A stretch of 64,000 bases of DNA from Candidatus Obscuribacterales bacterium (GCA_019745415.1 JAIETF010000003.1:93848-157847); one strand, 5' to 3'. Positions 1-9,304 are shown, numbered from the stretch's first letter. Notes: generated from the letters alone by a model not told the origin. Translations and numbers: made by a program.

Positions 1-1
1 A

Positions 2-1999
2 GTTCTGATGCTGGTCTTTATCGGCGCTTCAGCCGGGATTGCGCAACCAGATAAGAAAAGCGCCTCCTGGAAAGCAGCGCTCTCGATCATCTTGCTCTCG
101 ATATCGGTAATTGCAGTACCTCTTACCCCGCTAAAAGATCTTTCTTTGCGCATCGACGAAAACAATACCACTGCCGGTGCTATAGTCAGCCTTGTGCTAA
201 TTGCGCTTAATGCCTTTAGTTTGCTCACTATCTTTAGATGCATAGGCGCCACCGTCGGTGAAGAATTCAAAAGAAGAGAGCCTCTCAAAGCCTATTCAGT
301 CAATATTCTCGGTTCCATGGCCGGGGTCTTGGCTTTTGCTATTTGTTCCTTTCTAAACACACCCCCATGGCTCTGGCTGACCATTACAGGTGCTGCCGCC
401 TATACCTACAATAAGAATGCCAAACTACTCTTGCTCTTGTTGCCAATCATAATCGCCTCCTTTTTTACGGCCCAAGGGTCCTTCTGGTCGCCCTACGGCA
501 AGCTCGAGATCAAAACCTTCGACGTACCAAGCGAGAGTCCTTTCGGCGCCGGCAATTACAATCTCTTTTGCAATAACGTCTATTTCCATTCAGCCACCCA
601 TGTACCAGATAAAGAAAAATTCCAGGGTTATGATGCCGCCTCGCTTTCTCAAGACAAAGAAAAAGGAGAGCGCCTCCTTGTCCATGCCTACAAACTGATG
701 CAATTGCCCTATCGCTTTGCACCGTCCAGTTCAGACGTCCTTATTCTAGGCTCCGGCTCGGGTAACGATACGGCCTTTGCCCTCAAACAAGAAGGCGTGG
801 AGCGGGTGGACGCTGTTGAAATCGACCCGGTTATTGGTAATTTCGGCAAAACGATTCACCCTGACAAACCCTATCTCAATGACAAAATCAAACTGATAAT
901 CAACGATGCCCGCTCTTATTTGCACGATAGCGATAAGAAATTCGATATAGTAAATTTCGCCTATCTAGACCCGGGCGGCACCTTGAACACAGCCTCTTTC
1001 ATGCGGGTTGACAATTATGTCTTTACCGAAGAAAGCATTAAAGATGCTCTCAAACTGCTCAAGCCGACCGGCATTGTCGCTATGAGTTTTGCCACTGGTA
1101 GAGATCATCCAGTCACAGCCAGACTCTACAACACCATCAAGAGCGCTAGCGGTAAGGCTCCACTTACCCTTTGCGACGACAGCTTCTCCAGTTGCATTTT
1201 CTTGTTCGGTCCGGGTATTGAAATGCAAGAAAGCAAGCTGCCGGAACTAATCAAAGAAGCTCTCAGCGCAGACAAGGAGCTAATCGTCTGGCAGCCCAAT
1301 GAGACTCAGGCAAGAATCAGAAAAGCAACTGACGACTGGCCGTTTCTCTACCTCCAATTTGATACCACTGGTCTGATCATCTACAGCACCTTTCTGATTT
1401 TCACCATACTCATTCCAGTTCCCTTTATCTTCAAGCTAGACAAGACCTCAGTCTTGGCACCACAGTCTTTTGCCATGTTCACTCTCGGCGAAGCGTTTAT
1501 GCTAATGGAAACAAAGTGCTGTACCGAGTTATCCCTGCTCTTCGGCAATACATGGATCGTCAGTTCTGTTGTTATCTTCGCCTTCCTGACTCTGGGTTTT
1601 CTAGCTAATCTTTTTGTTCTCAAGCTCAGCTCTGAAAAACTCAAAAAGGTCAAACCCATTTGTTATCTGCTACTCACAGTCATACTGCTGACCGACTTCT
1701 TTCTCACCTTAGCCAACCTCAACCTACCATCGAGCTCGGCGAAACTATTGACCACACTTATCACTTGCCTACCTGTCTTCTTCGGCGGCGTGCTTTTTTC
1801 CTCTCATTTTAAAGAGATCAAAGATGCCAATCTTGGGCTGGCGGCCAACTTACTTGGAGTCACCTTCGGCGGGCTGCTTGAGAATCTCTGCGTAGTGGGC
1901 GGCATCAAGAGCCTAAGCCTATTGACACTGTTTCTTTACCTTCTTTCTGCACTACCGGCGATGCGCCTCAAACTATTCCCCTATCACAAGCATATTTAA
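2..1999 (+). CDS. Spermidine-synthase-like membrane protein (5' end outside window)
   Basis: The frame is open to the left edge and the first visible residues already lie in a hydrophobic helix, so the true start is probably upstream; the first ATG inside the window is at 8. Several N-terminal membrane helices are followed by a soluble spermidine-synthase/SAM-methyltransferase-like fold with a glycine-rich loop GSGSGND near residue 247 (counted from the ATG at 8) and the acidic segment VEIDP about 22 residues later. More helices follow from about residue 455 to the end. This matches the family of membrane-embedded spermidine synthase homologues, in which the reaction is often unknown because polyamine-binding residues are not conserved. 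The 3' end overlaps the convergent regulator by about 32 bases. Role in polyamine synthesis is not established. Confidence 0.75.
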   Translation, partial: VLMLVFIGASAGIAQPDKKSASWKAALSIILLSISVIAVPLTPLKDLSLRIDENNTTAGAIVSLVLIALNAFSLLTIFRCIGATVGEEFKRREPLKAYSVNILGSMAGVLAFAICSFLNTPPWLWLTITGAAAYTYNKNAKLLLLLLPIIIASFFTAQGSFWSPYGKLEIKTFDVPSESPFGAGNYNLFCNNVYFHSATHVPDKEKFQGYDAASLSQDKEKGERLLVHAYKLMQLPYRFAPSSSDVLILGSGSGNDTAFALKQEGVERVDAVEIDPVIGNFGKTIHPDKPYLNDKIKLIINDARSYLHDSDKKFDIVNFAYLDPGGTLNTASFMRVDNYVFTEESIKDALKLLKPTGIVAMSFATGRDHPVTARLYNTIKSASGKAPLTLCDDSFSSCIFLFGPGIEMQESKLPELIKEALSADKELIVWQPNETQARIRKATDDWPFLYLQFDTTGLIIYSTFLIFTILIPVPFIFKLDKTSVLAPQSFAMFTLGEAFMLMETKCCTELSLLFGNTWIVSSVVIFAFLTLGFLANLFVLKLSSEKLKKVKPICYLLLTVILLTDFFLTLANLNLPSSSAKLLTTLITCLPVFFGGVLFSSHFKEIKDANLGLAANLLGVTFGGLLENLCVVGGIKSLSLLTLFLYLLSALPAMRLKLFPYHKHI

Positions 2000-3548
2000 C
2001 CAGTGCTGTACGACTCTTCAGTTTCAACTTCTTGCGTATTCGAGAAGCATGCAATTCCACTGTCGACTCTGTCAAGAAGAGTCTTTGGGCAATCTCTCTA
2101 TTGGCATAGCCCGAAGATATTAGTCGCAATACTTCCAACTCTCGAGCGGAAAGATTAGCCTCCGGGCTCTCGCTCGATTTTTCTTCCACCAACGGGCGAC
2201 TGGTTTTGCGATTGCTTGATACAGATTCTAATGCCGATATCAGCTGGCCGGTCAAGTTACTCATCAAACCGGCATGAAAAAGCTGATCTCGTGCATTCTG
2301 AAAATCAAGACAATGACCCAAAGCAATAGAAGCTTGTTTGGTCAAAGTGTCCAGGCATTCGACTTCCAACTCAGACCAATGCCTCTTTTTGGAAGACACC
2401 AAGGCAATAACACCAAAGCTCTCTGAGCCCTGCAAAAGAGGAAGACCAACCATACTTTCTATTCCATCAAAACTTAGCATGTCATACTCTTCTTCGCTGA
2501 GCCTGCCCTCTTGCTTGAGTAGAGAAAGATCACTATATGCGGATAAACGCCCCAATAACTCGCATGCAAAGAGCGGGAACTGACTAGTGCGACCAAGTCC
2601 AAGCGGCGAAAAATCAGGGTCTTCCCATTCATGCAGTACTTGAGCCGCACCGCCAGTAGTGCGGACTACCAAGCAACGAGATGGCTTCAAACCTCTCCCC
2701 AAAGAGTCGGCTAGAGTCTGCATAACAAAATCCCGATCTAGAGAAGAATGCACCGCGCAGATAGACTGTCTCAACCATTGCTCGGCTGAAAGACGGCGGG
2801 ACAATTCAGGTGAGGCAGCGCTATCGTCCTGAAACCGAGTAGATATCAAAGACAACATCGGACGAGAAAGAAGTGAGGCAAGCAGGTGGCCGGTCTGCTC
2901 GCAAAGCAGTTGCTCTTCTTTCGACATATGCGCCGAAGAGAAACCGAGCAAAAGTAAACCGCATACTCTCTGGGTGCGCAAACGACTGGCACTGGTTAAG
3001 GTGACTGTGACCGGGATGAGCAATCCGCCCGCTTCGCCTTGCCTATCTGGTCTATCTGGTCTATCTGGTCTATCTGGTCTATCTGGTCTAAAATCTCCAG
3101 AGGAATTTGGCAAAGCGGCAAGAGAAAGAACAGGAGAATCGCCTGCTTCGCACAATTGCTGCAATTCAGCAGAAGCAACCTTGACGGCTTGCCCCAGAGC
3201 CAAGCTGGCAGCAGCCTCTGCTGAGCACACAAGTCGAAAAGAGCTTTCGGAAGTGATTGACTCCGGTTCAAGGCGACGACCTTCTCTGGCAAAGTCGCGA
3301 CCGCGCACCAAACCTTGCAAGAGCGAACCGGTCAAACCGACCAAGTAACGGGTTCGCACTTCAACTCCAGGCTCAATGGAAAAGGCATCGACGGCAAACA
3401 AACTGAGGGTGGAAAGCGACAAGGAAGCGGCCAGGTCGGCCACATCGCGGTTGAGAGCAGCCCAAAAACTAGAACCCCCATCAGCCTGAGAAGACTGATT
3501 GCGAATTCTAGCCAAAATTGAAATTGTGCCCTCAGACCAGTTATTCAT
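1968..3548 (-). CDS. GAF-domain LuxR-family transcriptional regulator
   Basis: The C-terminal 60 residues form a GerE/LuxR helix-turn-helix (LSARELEVLRLISSGYANRE, then TESTVELHASRIRKKL). Upstream lies a GAF-like sensory domain (roughly residues 260-410), and the N-terminal half also looks like a degenerate GAF-type region. It probably binds DNA in response to a small ligand or signal; the target is unknown. No phosphoacceptor receiver domain is seen. I chose ATG at 3548 (MNNWSEG) because a G-rich stretch lies just before it; the frame is open to an ATG at 3635, so 29 extra residues are possible. A 9-bp tandem repeat inside the gene encodes five Arg-Pro-Asp units. Confidence 0.75.
   Translation of the reverse strand: MNNWSEGTISILARIRNQSSQADGGSSFWAALNRDVADLAASLSLSTLSLFAVDAFSIEPGVEVRTRYLVGLTGSLLQGLVRGRDFAREGRRLEPESITSESSFRLVCSAEAAASLALGQAVKVASAELQQLCEAGDSPVLSLAALPNSSGDFRPDRPDRPDRPDRPDRQGEAGGLLIPVTVTLTSASRLRTQRVCGLLLLGFSSAHMSKEEQLLCEQTGHLLASLLSRPMLSLISTRFQDDSAASPELSRRLSAEQWLRQSICAVHSSLDRDFVMQTLADSLGRGLKPSRCLVVRTTGGAAQVLHEWEDPDFSPLGLGRTSQFPLFACELLGRLSAYSDLSLLKQEGRLSEEEYDMLSFDGIESMVGLPLLQGSESFGVIALVSSKKRHWSELEVECLDTLTKQASIALGHCLDFQNARDQLFHAGLMSNLTGQLISALESVSSNRKTSRPLVEEKSSESPEANLSARELEVLRLISSGYANREIAQRLFLTESTVELHASRIRKKLKLKSRTALVKYACDRGIV
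3043..3087. repeat. Five perfect copies of a 9-bp tandem repeat inside a coding region
   Basis: The unit CTATCTGGT is repeated five times without mismatch, and a partial sixth unit follows. On the minus strand it reads AGA CCA GAT, giving (Arg-Pro-Asp)n within the LuxR-family regulator. Because the unit is a multiple of three, copy-number change would lengthen or shorten a linker without breaking the frame. Confidence 0.95.
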
Positions 3549-3906
3549 CCCACACCCGCCAACTGGCTTACTTTCTAAAATAGCCCAACTGGCAAGATTG
3601 CGGCAGCAGCCAAGCTTGATCGGTTCGAAATCCAATAAGGTATGTGCAACAAGGCTTTTGAGACTGATAACTAATTACCACCCCACCCGGCATTAATTCC
3701 TGAAGTGCTTGGAGGGCGGACTATTTGAGACAGAGAATAGATAATTGGCAGAATCGCAAGAATTAATATTAAACACCGCCTGCCAAGCATCAACAGCCTA
3801 GCCAAACTCGCCAGAAATTCAGGCTTTCCAGCGCTTCCCCTTGAGAACATCTTGTTATAGAATTAATCTATAGCCGATCTATATATGAATTATTCAAGAG
3901 ACCATC
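3549..3906. other. Intergenic region between divergent genes
   Basis: About 360 bases separate the chosen start of the LuxR-family regulator from the HExxH protein. The region should hold both promoters. It is AT-rich near the right end, but I could not pick out a convincing -35/-10 pair, hairpin or RNA gene. Confidence 0.4.
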
Positions 3907-4500
3907 ATGCCAAGAAAGACCGACTCGGAACAAACAAAAGCAAAAGCCAAGGCAGTTAGCTCCTCCTTGCGCAATTTGAGACGCCAATTCGGCAAGAGGA
4001 TGGTCGAGACACTGTTGAAGTCGCCCACCCTTATGGAAGATATCGACAAAATAAGAGAAGCCGGCGTGCGAATCAGACTGGTGGACGGACCATGCCGGGC
4101 TTACTACGACCGAAAAAAACGCACCATTTACATCGGGCGCTGGTGCCCACGCAACTACAAACTGATAAGCATTGCCCATGAATTCGTACACGCATTGGTC
4201 AAGCCTACTCTAGATCCAATTCCCGGAAAAACCGGCAGACAGGAGTTTATAGACCGTTGTCTGGAAGAAGAGACCGAAGCAATCGTGCACGAGATAGAAA
4301 TCGTCAAAGAGCTTATCAAGGCCGGAACGCCTGTGGACCCCAAGGAACTTGAATGGCTAAAGCGCTATCGCCGCGGTGGGCGCAAAGCAATCCGCAAAGC
4401 CTTGGAGAAGACCATTACATCAACCACGGGCGAAGATTACCCTGAATATTACGGCAGTTGGTACGACGAGATTGTGCCGCCTGCTCAACGCTTACCCTAA
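3907..4500 (+). CDS. Putative zinc metallopeptidase (HExxH protein)
   Basis: A 197-residue soluble protein with no signal peptide. The motif AHEFVHAL contains HExxH (His91, Glu92, His95), and an acidic stretch about 25 residues later (CLEEETEAIVHE) could supply the third zinc ligand, as in gluzincin-type peptidases. The N-terminus is basic and lysine-rich; the C-terminus has a further basic patch and ends in a Tyr/Trp-rich tail (YPEYYGSWYDE). I do not recognise the exact family; it could be a small cytosolic peptidase or a non-proteolytic relative. It stands alone between a divergent regulator and a convergent pxpA. Confidence 0.6.
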   Translation: MPRKTDSEQTKAKAKAVSSSLRNLRRQFGKRMVETLLKSPTLMEDIDKIREAGVRIRLVDGPCRAYYDRKKRTIYIGRWCPRNYKLISIAHEFVHALVKPTLDPIPGKTGRQEFIDRCLEEETEAIVHEIEIVKELIKAGTPVDPKELEWLKRYRRGGRKAIRKALEKTITSTTGEDYPEYYGSWYDEIVPPAQRLP

Positions 4501-4520
4501 GCCAAGCTGTTCTATCTTAC

Positions 4521-5453
4521 TTAAACAGAATAAGCGAGACTGGGGAATTCAGAGTCTTCTGTTGTGTCAATTGAGTATGGCTCAGCGGTCAATGCCGAAG
4601 CATCGGGGATTAGTCGACGAATTTCTTCAGCGACAGCATGAGCATCAGGCATACGGCTGTGCAAATGAATCGTCTCAAACTCGAGCGGTACACGACTGCC
4701 ATCCGAGGCGGTTACTTCGCCATAGCGCAATAGACTGTGCACTTGCTTCATCACCTCACCAGGCGACTTGATAATGGCGCGCGAATGAGTATGAGGAAGA
4801 AGACTGCCGTTGGCATCATAAGAGCGGTCAACCCAGGCTTCTCCGGCTACTCGTATGCCGGCTCTCTCACCGCAAGCAAGCAATGTATTGCCGGCCGGAC
4901 CAATAAGCACCAGCCAGCGATCAAATTCAGCAACCGCACGGGCGACAATTGTAGCGATACGAATATCATGGCTCATCTGTCTGTAGAGAAAGCCATGGGG
5001 GCGCACTTGGGTGATATCTAAGCCAAAAGTGCGAGCCAAGCCGGAAAGAGCACCCAACTGATACAAGATAGAGGCTCTCAGCTCGGAAGAGGTAAGGTGA
5101 ATCTCTCTGCGACCAAAACCGGCCAAATCGGGATAGCCGATATGAGCACCGAGAGCCAAGCCGTAATAGCGAATGCTTTCCAGCGCTGCTTCCATAAGAC
5201 TGGGATCGCCGGAATGGGCTCCACAGGCTACATTGGCTGATGTAGCGAAAGGTAGAATTTCTTGTTCGCCTTCCACTCGGTAAGGTCCGAAGCCCTCGCC
5301 GATATTTGTATTTATGTCGTAGCCGCGTGAGATGAGGATGCGGGAAGCCGCGCCCTGGTGCGAAAACGCCATCGTGCTGACGGCGGACGATGACTGCTCT
5401 CGGTTGTTTCTGTCACCACGACCTTTTTGATTCTGATGCTTTGTTCTTCGCAC
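4521..5453 (-). CDS. pxpA: LamB/YcsF family protein, 5-oxoprolinase subunit A-like
   Basis: Matches the LamB/YcsF (PxpA) family: DINTNIGEGFG at the first strand, SANVACGAHSGDP, GAHIGYPDLAGFGRR and VRPHGFLY in the expected order. PxpA works with PxpB and PxpC in ATP-dependent hydrolysis of 5-oxoproline to glutamate; neither partner is next to it here. The GTG at 5453 is preceded by GAGGGA at good spacing, which favours this start although it adds about 35 residues before the conserved core. An ATG at 5372 has no visible ribosome site. The family assignment is firm; activity without PxpB/C nearby is inferred. Confidence 0.8.
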   Translation of the reverse strand: MRRTKHQNQKGRGDRNNREQSSSAVSTMAFSHQGAASRILISRGYDINTNIGEGFGPYRVEGEQEILPFATSANVACGAHSGDPSLMEAALESIRYYGLALGAHIGYPDLAGFGRREIHLTSSELRASILYQLGALSGLARTFGLDITQVRPHGFLYRQMSHDIRIATIVARAVAEFDRWLVLIGPAGNTLLACGERAGIRVAGEAWVDRSYDANGSLLPHTHSRAIIKSPGEVMKQVHSLLRYGEVTASDGSRVPLEFETIHLHSRMPDAHAVAEEIRRLIPDASALTAEPYSIDTTEDSEFPSLAYSV

Positions 5454-5603
5454 CGCTATTCCCTCATTTCATGCCAACTCAGGCGGACCAGAAATTCTAA
5501 CAAGAAATGAGACAAATTACTCTTTCCAGGCGAAACCCTATGGCGATCTATGAAGTTAGCATTAAAATGACATTAGTATTCGCATGATTAAGGTGGGAAG
5601 CGC

Positions 5604-7091
5604 TTGAAAAAAGCACTGTTCAAACACATAGCAGCTCTCAGCCTTCTGACGGCTTTGTCATTAGGGCTCACCCAATTCTCGGTCACTCTTCCGGCAAAGG
5701 CAGAAGCAGGCTTTATGGAAAGCCCCAGCGACTTACGCTTGAAAGCTATGGAAGCCCTGCTCAATCAGAATAAAGAGCGTGCTTTTGAGTTTTACAGCAT
5801 TGCCATCGAACGGGCTGTTACTGAATATGGCACCAAATCTACATTTCTGGCCGACCTTTGCTATGAAGCAGGCTCTCTAGCCAACCGCATGGACCGCTTC
5901 GACCGAGCTGAGACCTATCTAAGGCAAGCGCTTGCCATCAATCCGCGCCTATCGATGGCGCGCATGGAGCTAGCCGAGGTCACCCGGAGAAGAGGCAAGC
6001 CACTAGAATCACTAGAGCAGATTCAACGAGACCTGGCCAATCATCCAAACTCTATTATTGCCCGCAAGCAGTTCGTGCGCTGGCTTGGGACAAATAGCAA
6101 AACCCTGACCGACCGTTCTATCGCCCACCAAGAGAGTGTTCGCCTGGCTATGGCTACTAGAGCTGGCTCTGGAGGCAGTACCGATGACAGACTGTCTGCT
6201 TTGACCGGCGGCAAGTCAAAAGCGCCGGCGCAATTGCCAAACGAAAGTCAAGAACCAACCTTAAAGCCGCAAGATAAAGTTGGGGAAAATCCCGCAACCA
6301 AGCCGAGCGAAGAGCCAGAGCAGAGCCACAGACTACCCGGCAGACCGAAAATAAGGTCGAGCGAAGAAATTGATAGAGAAGAGAAAGCCAAAGAAGAAGC
6401 ACGCAAGAAAGCTGAGCAAGCCAAGAAAGACGAGCAAGCCAGAAAAGAAGAGCAGGCGCGCAGAGAAGAGCAGGCTAGAAAAGAAGAGCAGGCGAGAAAA
6501 GAGCGCCGGAGAGAAGCCCAAGCAAAAGCTCGCCTGCAAAAGAATGAGAGTAAGCTGGAGGCGAAGAGCGAGAGCAAGAAGAAAGCAACCAGCGTTGCAG
6601 AGACTAAAGATAAAGAAAAGCCCGAAGAGAAGGCAGACGAGAAAGCTACTGTCAAGCCCGAGAAAGCAAACAAAGCAAGTAAACCAAAAGCGGCCGAACA
6701 GGTTACACCATCTTCTCAATCACTTGTGCCTGGGGCGGGACAGGGTGCTGCACCGGCGGTGCCGATGCAACCTTACCCTATTTATGCGCCGGTGCCTGTT
6801 CCCTCCGGACCACCGACCAAGCGACCAAAAGCAGGAGTGCTTGTACCACCGCCGCCACCCACACCGCTAATTTTCCCAGGAATGCAGCCACCACCGGTGA
6901 TGATGCCGCCACAGCAATTACCGCCTAAGCCCAAGAAGGAAAAGCCGGTGGTTAAGCCCCAGCCCAAGCAGGAAGAAGAAAGCAAAGAGCCGGAAGAAAA
7001 ACCGCCGGTCACTTCAACACCGACAGACCAGGATGCCGAATTTATTCTCGACTGGGGTGGCGTCAAGAAAGGCAAAGGCAAAGGTAAATAA
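5604..7091 (+). CDS. Secreted TPR protein with charged coiled coil and proline-rich tail
   Basis: The start is TTG, preceded by AAGGTGGGAAG. An N-terminal signal peptide ends near PAKAEA. Residues about 40-160 contain TPR-like repeats (AETYLRQALAINPRL). Residues about 250-330 are a highly charged helix with repeated EEQAR(K/R) units, followed by a Lys/Glu/Ala-rich segment and then a proline-rich tail with VPPPPPPTP and QPPPVMMPPQQLPPKPKKEK. The last residues are KKGKGKGK. The arrangement suggests an exported scaffold or envelope-spanning protein. No enzymatic motif is visible and the function is unknown. Confidence 0.7.
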   Translation: MKKALFKHIAALSLLTALSLGLTQFSVTLPAKAEAGFMESPSDLRLKAMEALLNQNKERAFEFYSIAIERAVTEYGTKSTFLADLCYEAGSLANRMDRFDRAETYLRQALAINPRLSMARMELAEVTRRRGKPLESLEQIQRDLANHPNSIIARKQFVRWLGTNSKTLTDRSIAHQESVRLAMATRAGSGGSTDDRLSALTGGKSKAPAQLPNESQEPTLKPQDKVGENPATKPSEEPEQSHRLPGRPKIRSSEEIDREEKAKEEARKKAEQAKKDEQARKEEQARREEQARKEEQARKERRREAQAKARLQKNESKLEAKSESKKKATSVAETKDKEKPEEKADEKATVKPEKANKASKPKAAEQVTPSSQSLVPGAGQGAAPAVPMQPYPIYAPVPVPSGPPTKRPKAGVLVPPPPPTPLIFPGMQPPPVMMPPQQLPPKPKKEKPVVKPQPKQEEESKEPEEKPPVTSTPTDQDAEFILDWGGVKKGKGKGK

Positions 7092-7114
7092 GCGCTAGCC
7101 GCTCTCTGAGCTGT

Positions 7115-7825
7115 TTAGTTGTCTACGTTCATGGCCCGACCGGAGGCTTGCTGTGAGCCTGGCGTAACAGCTGGTTGCGACAACAACTGAGAGCCCGGCA
7201 TTGGTTTGCGCATACCCGGCTTGATTGACGGCAATTTCTTTTTCTGCTCGGCAGTGAGAACAGAACGAATGGCGATAAAGTCATCAATCATCAAGCTCTC
7301 AGCCTCACCCTGAATTTTGCGCAACTCACTATGCTTAGCCCTTATCTGGTCGTCTGTTGAACCTGGTTCAAAGAGCAAATCACGCATTTCAGCCCGTTTA
7401 GCTTTAATATCTTTCTGTAATTCTTTGGCTTTCGCTTGAGTTTGGCTACGCATAGACTTGATTTTATTCTTCTGTTCTTCGCTAAGATTTAGTTCGGTTA
7501 GATTAAGAGGACTACGTCCGGGCATCCTCAATTCTCGCCCCAGGCGATTGCGCATTGAGCCATCGCCGCCTTCGCGCAATTGCTTCAAACGGGCGAAACG
7601 ATCTTCATCGCCGCCCATTTCTCTGCCGCTTGCCTGACTATCGAAGTTACGCCTAAATCGTCTCAGTCTAGTTTCAGAGTCTCCATTGCCACCCTTATCA
7701 CCAGCGCCACTCTCCAGCACTTCGGCGGCGCCGTCCGGAGCGGCAAAAGCAAAAGGAACGGCACCTTGCATCAAGGTGAAAGCAAGCAACAAAGCAGCTG
7801 CATTTGCTCTAAAGTTGAATCGCAT
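7115..7825 (-). CDS. Spy/CpxP-like periplasmic protein with LTxxQ motifs
   Basis: The protein has a signal peptide (hydrophobic AAALLLAFTLMQGAVPFAFA) and a helical core with two LTxxQ-type motifs, LSEEQKNKI and LTAEQKKKL, typical of the Spy/CpxP/CnrX group of periplasmic chaperones and metal or stress sensors. It is the third gene of a unit after an ECF sigma factor and its zinc-finger anti-sigma factor, and its 5' end overlaps the anti-sigma gene. By analogy with sigma / anti-sigma / LTxxQ sensor sets such as cnrYXH it may feed a periplasmic signal to the anti-sigma factor. ATG at 7825 is preferred because GAGGAT sits 8 bases upstream; an ATG at 7840 is also possible. Confidence 0.75.
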   Translation of the reverse strand: MRFNFRANAAALLLAFTLMQGAVPFAFAAPDGAAEVLESGAGDKGGNGDSETRLRRFRRNFDSQASGREMGGDEDRFARLKQLREGGDGSMRNRLGRELRMPGRSPLNLTELNLSEEQKNKIKSMRSQTQAKAKELQKDIKAKRAEMRDLLFEPGSTDDQIRAKHSELRKIQGEAESLMIDDFIAIRSVLTAEQKKKLPSIKPGMRKPMPGSQLLSQPAVTPGSQQASGRAMNVDN

Positions 7826-8615
7826 AAAGACCATCCTCATTCGTACCGATGCCGTAATCGTCTACGCCACCACCAACAATATCATCATAAGCATCTACAA
7901 CGTCATCGTTATCGGCAGAAGCAACAGTAGCAAGAGCGTCAACCTTGCGTGACTGACCCGGACCGACACCTTTAGACGAAGGCTTCACCTGGTTATCTTT
8001 AGCAAGGTGATCGTTGACTGAATCTTTCTGAATTGAACCAACAGATTTACTTGGCATAGATTTAACTGAATTATTTCTTTCTACAGCTTTAGTTGGCACA
8101 ACTCTCTTTACTGCTTCACCGCTTGAGATAGTGGGCGCCTGGGCCACCAAGGTGGGAATGTTCTGGCTGCGATCGCCGCCGAAGAAATAGACGCCGGCAG
8201 CCAACACTGCCAACGCCGAAGCCGCCGCTACATAGCGAAAGCCATTAAATCTGCGCTTATTCTCGACGAACTCCCGCATTGAAACCACAGGGGGCGCATC
8301 AGAAACTTCAGCTGCGATATCAGCAGAACCCGCAATAACTTGCGGCGCTACTTTTTCAAGACGCTCTGCGATAGAATCGGCAAGATCTCGGCCCAGTGCC
8401 GGTTCGGGCAGAGCCTTCAGTCTTTCGACTAGCGCCTCCAGCGACTTAAGTTCAGACTGACAAGCCGAACAAGCATTCAAATGAGAGTCGACTGAGGCAA
8501 ACTCGACTTCGCTAAGCTCCAAATCGAGATAAGCGCCGAGCATCTCCTGAACGCTCTCACAAGCAGTTTGCCCGTGCAACTCATTTCCCCCTAGATTGTT
8601 TTCCTGACTGGTCAT
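7809..8615 (-). CDS. Membrane anti-sigma factor with zinc-finger (ZAS) domain
   Basis: The N-terminal domain has the ZAS pattern His45-x3-Cys49-x2-Cys52 (HLNACSAC) with an upstream Cys19, as in RsrA/ChrR-type anti-sigma factors that hold ECF sigma factors. A single membrane helix lies near residues 125-146 (YVAAASALAVLAAGVYFFGG), so the C-terminal half is outside the cytoplasm; it ends in an acidic Asp/Gly-rich stretch (DDVVDAYDDIVGGGVDD). The start ATG has GAGG eight bases upstream. It lies directly after the sigma gene and overlaps the Spy-like gene, so the three are almost certainly co-transcribed. Confidence 0.85.
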   Translation of the reverse strand: MTSQENNLGGNELHGQTACESVQEMLGAYLDLELSEVEFASVDSHLNACSACQSELKSLEALVERLKALPEPALGRDLADSIAERLEKVAPQVIAGSADIAAEVSDAPPVVSMREFVENKRRFNGFRYVAAASALAVLAAGVYFFGGDRSQNIPTLVAQAPTISSGEAVKRVVPTKAVERNNSVKSMPSKSVGSIQKDSVNDHLAKDNQVKPSSKGVGPGQSRKVDALATVASADNDDVVDAYDDIVGGGVDDYGIGTNEDGLYAIQL

Positions 8616-8633
8616 ATAAGAACCTCGAATAAC

Positions 8634-9269
8634 TCAGCGAGACTTCACTGGCTGCGAGCCGTGCTCGCTATAGTAAGGATCCAGCATTTCTTTCAATTTC
8701 ATGCGCCCATAATGAAGACGTGAACGCACAGTCCCTATACTAGTGCCGACTATCTCAGCAATCTGCTGATAAGAAAAGCCCTGGATATCATGCAATACCA
8801 GAACCACTCTCTGATTATCCGGCAAGAGCTTTATCGACTCCTCAAGCAAACGACTTTCTTCTTGATTGTCGAGTGCTTGCGACGGACTAGGTCCAGAGTC
8901 AGCGACTTGGGATACCGTTCGGCCGGCACCGCTGCCGCATTCATCATCACTGCCATAGGCTTGCGGATCGAAAGAAAGAACTTCATCGTCTCTTCGGCGC
9001 TGCTTCATTCGTATCGCGTCCATACAAAGGTTCTGGCAGATTCTTGCAATCCAGGGCGCAAAACTAGTCTGGGCGCGATACTTATCTAAATTCTGGTGAA
9101 CTTTGATAAAGCAGTCCTGGACTATTTCTTCCGCTTCTTCGGCATTACCAATCAGACGATAGGCAAGGGCGAAGGCCCGGGTTTGATAGCGCCTAACGAG
9201 AACTTTGAAGAGATCAATATCGCCTCCTTCCCGATATTTTCTAATTAGTTCCTCGTCGGTCAGCTCCAC
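8634..9269 (-). CDS. ECF (RpoE-type) RNA polymerase sigma factor
   Basis: Region 2 includes LVRRYQTRAFALAYRLIG and EEIVQDCFIKVHQNL, and region 4 includes LPDNQRVVLVLHDIQGFSYQ followed by a helix-turn-helix (GTSIGTVRSRLHYGRMKLKE). Length of about 210 residues fits group IV sigma factors. The GTG at 9269 is preferred because AGAGGTGA lies 9 bases upstream; a TTG three codons earlier abuts the ribosome site. The neighbouring anti-sigma factor probably binds it at the membrane. A possible self-recognised promoter lies upstream at 9305-9329. Confidence 0.9.
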   Translation of the reverse strand: MELTDEELIRKYREGGDIDLFKVLVRRYQTRAFALAYRLIGNAEEAEEIVQDCFIKVHQNLDKYRAQTSFAPWIARICQNLCMDAIRMKQRRRDDEVLSFDPQAYGSDDECGSGAGRTVSQVADSGPSPSQALDNQEESRLLEESIKLLPDNQRVVLVLHDIQGFSYQQIAEIVGTSIGTVRSRLHYGRMKLKEMLDPYYSEHGSQPVKSR

Positions 9270-9304
9270 GGCTATCAATCACCTCTGGGTGCTTCACTTG
9301 TATA

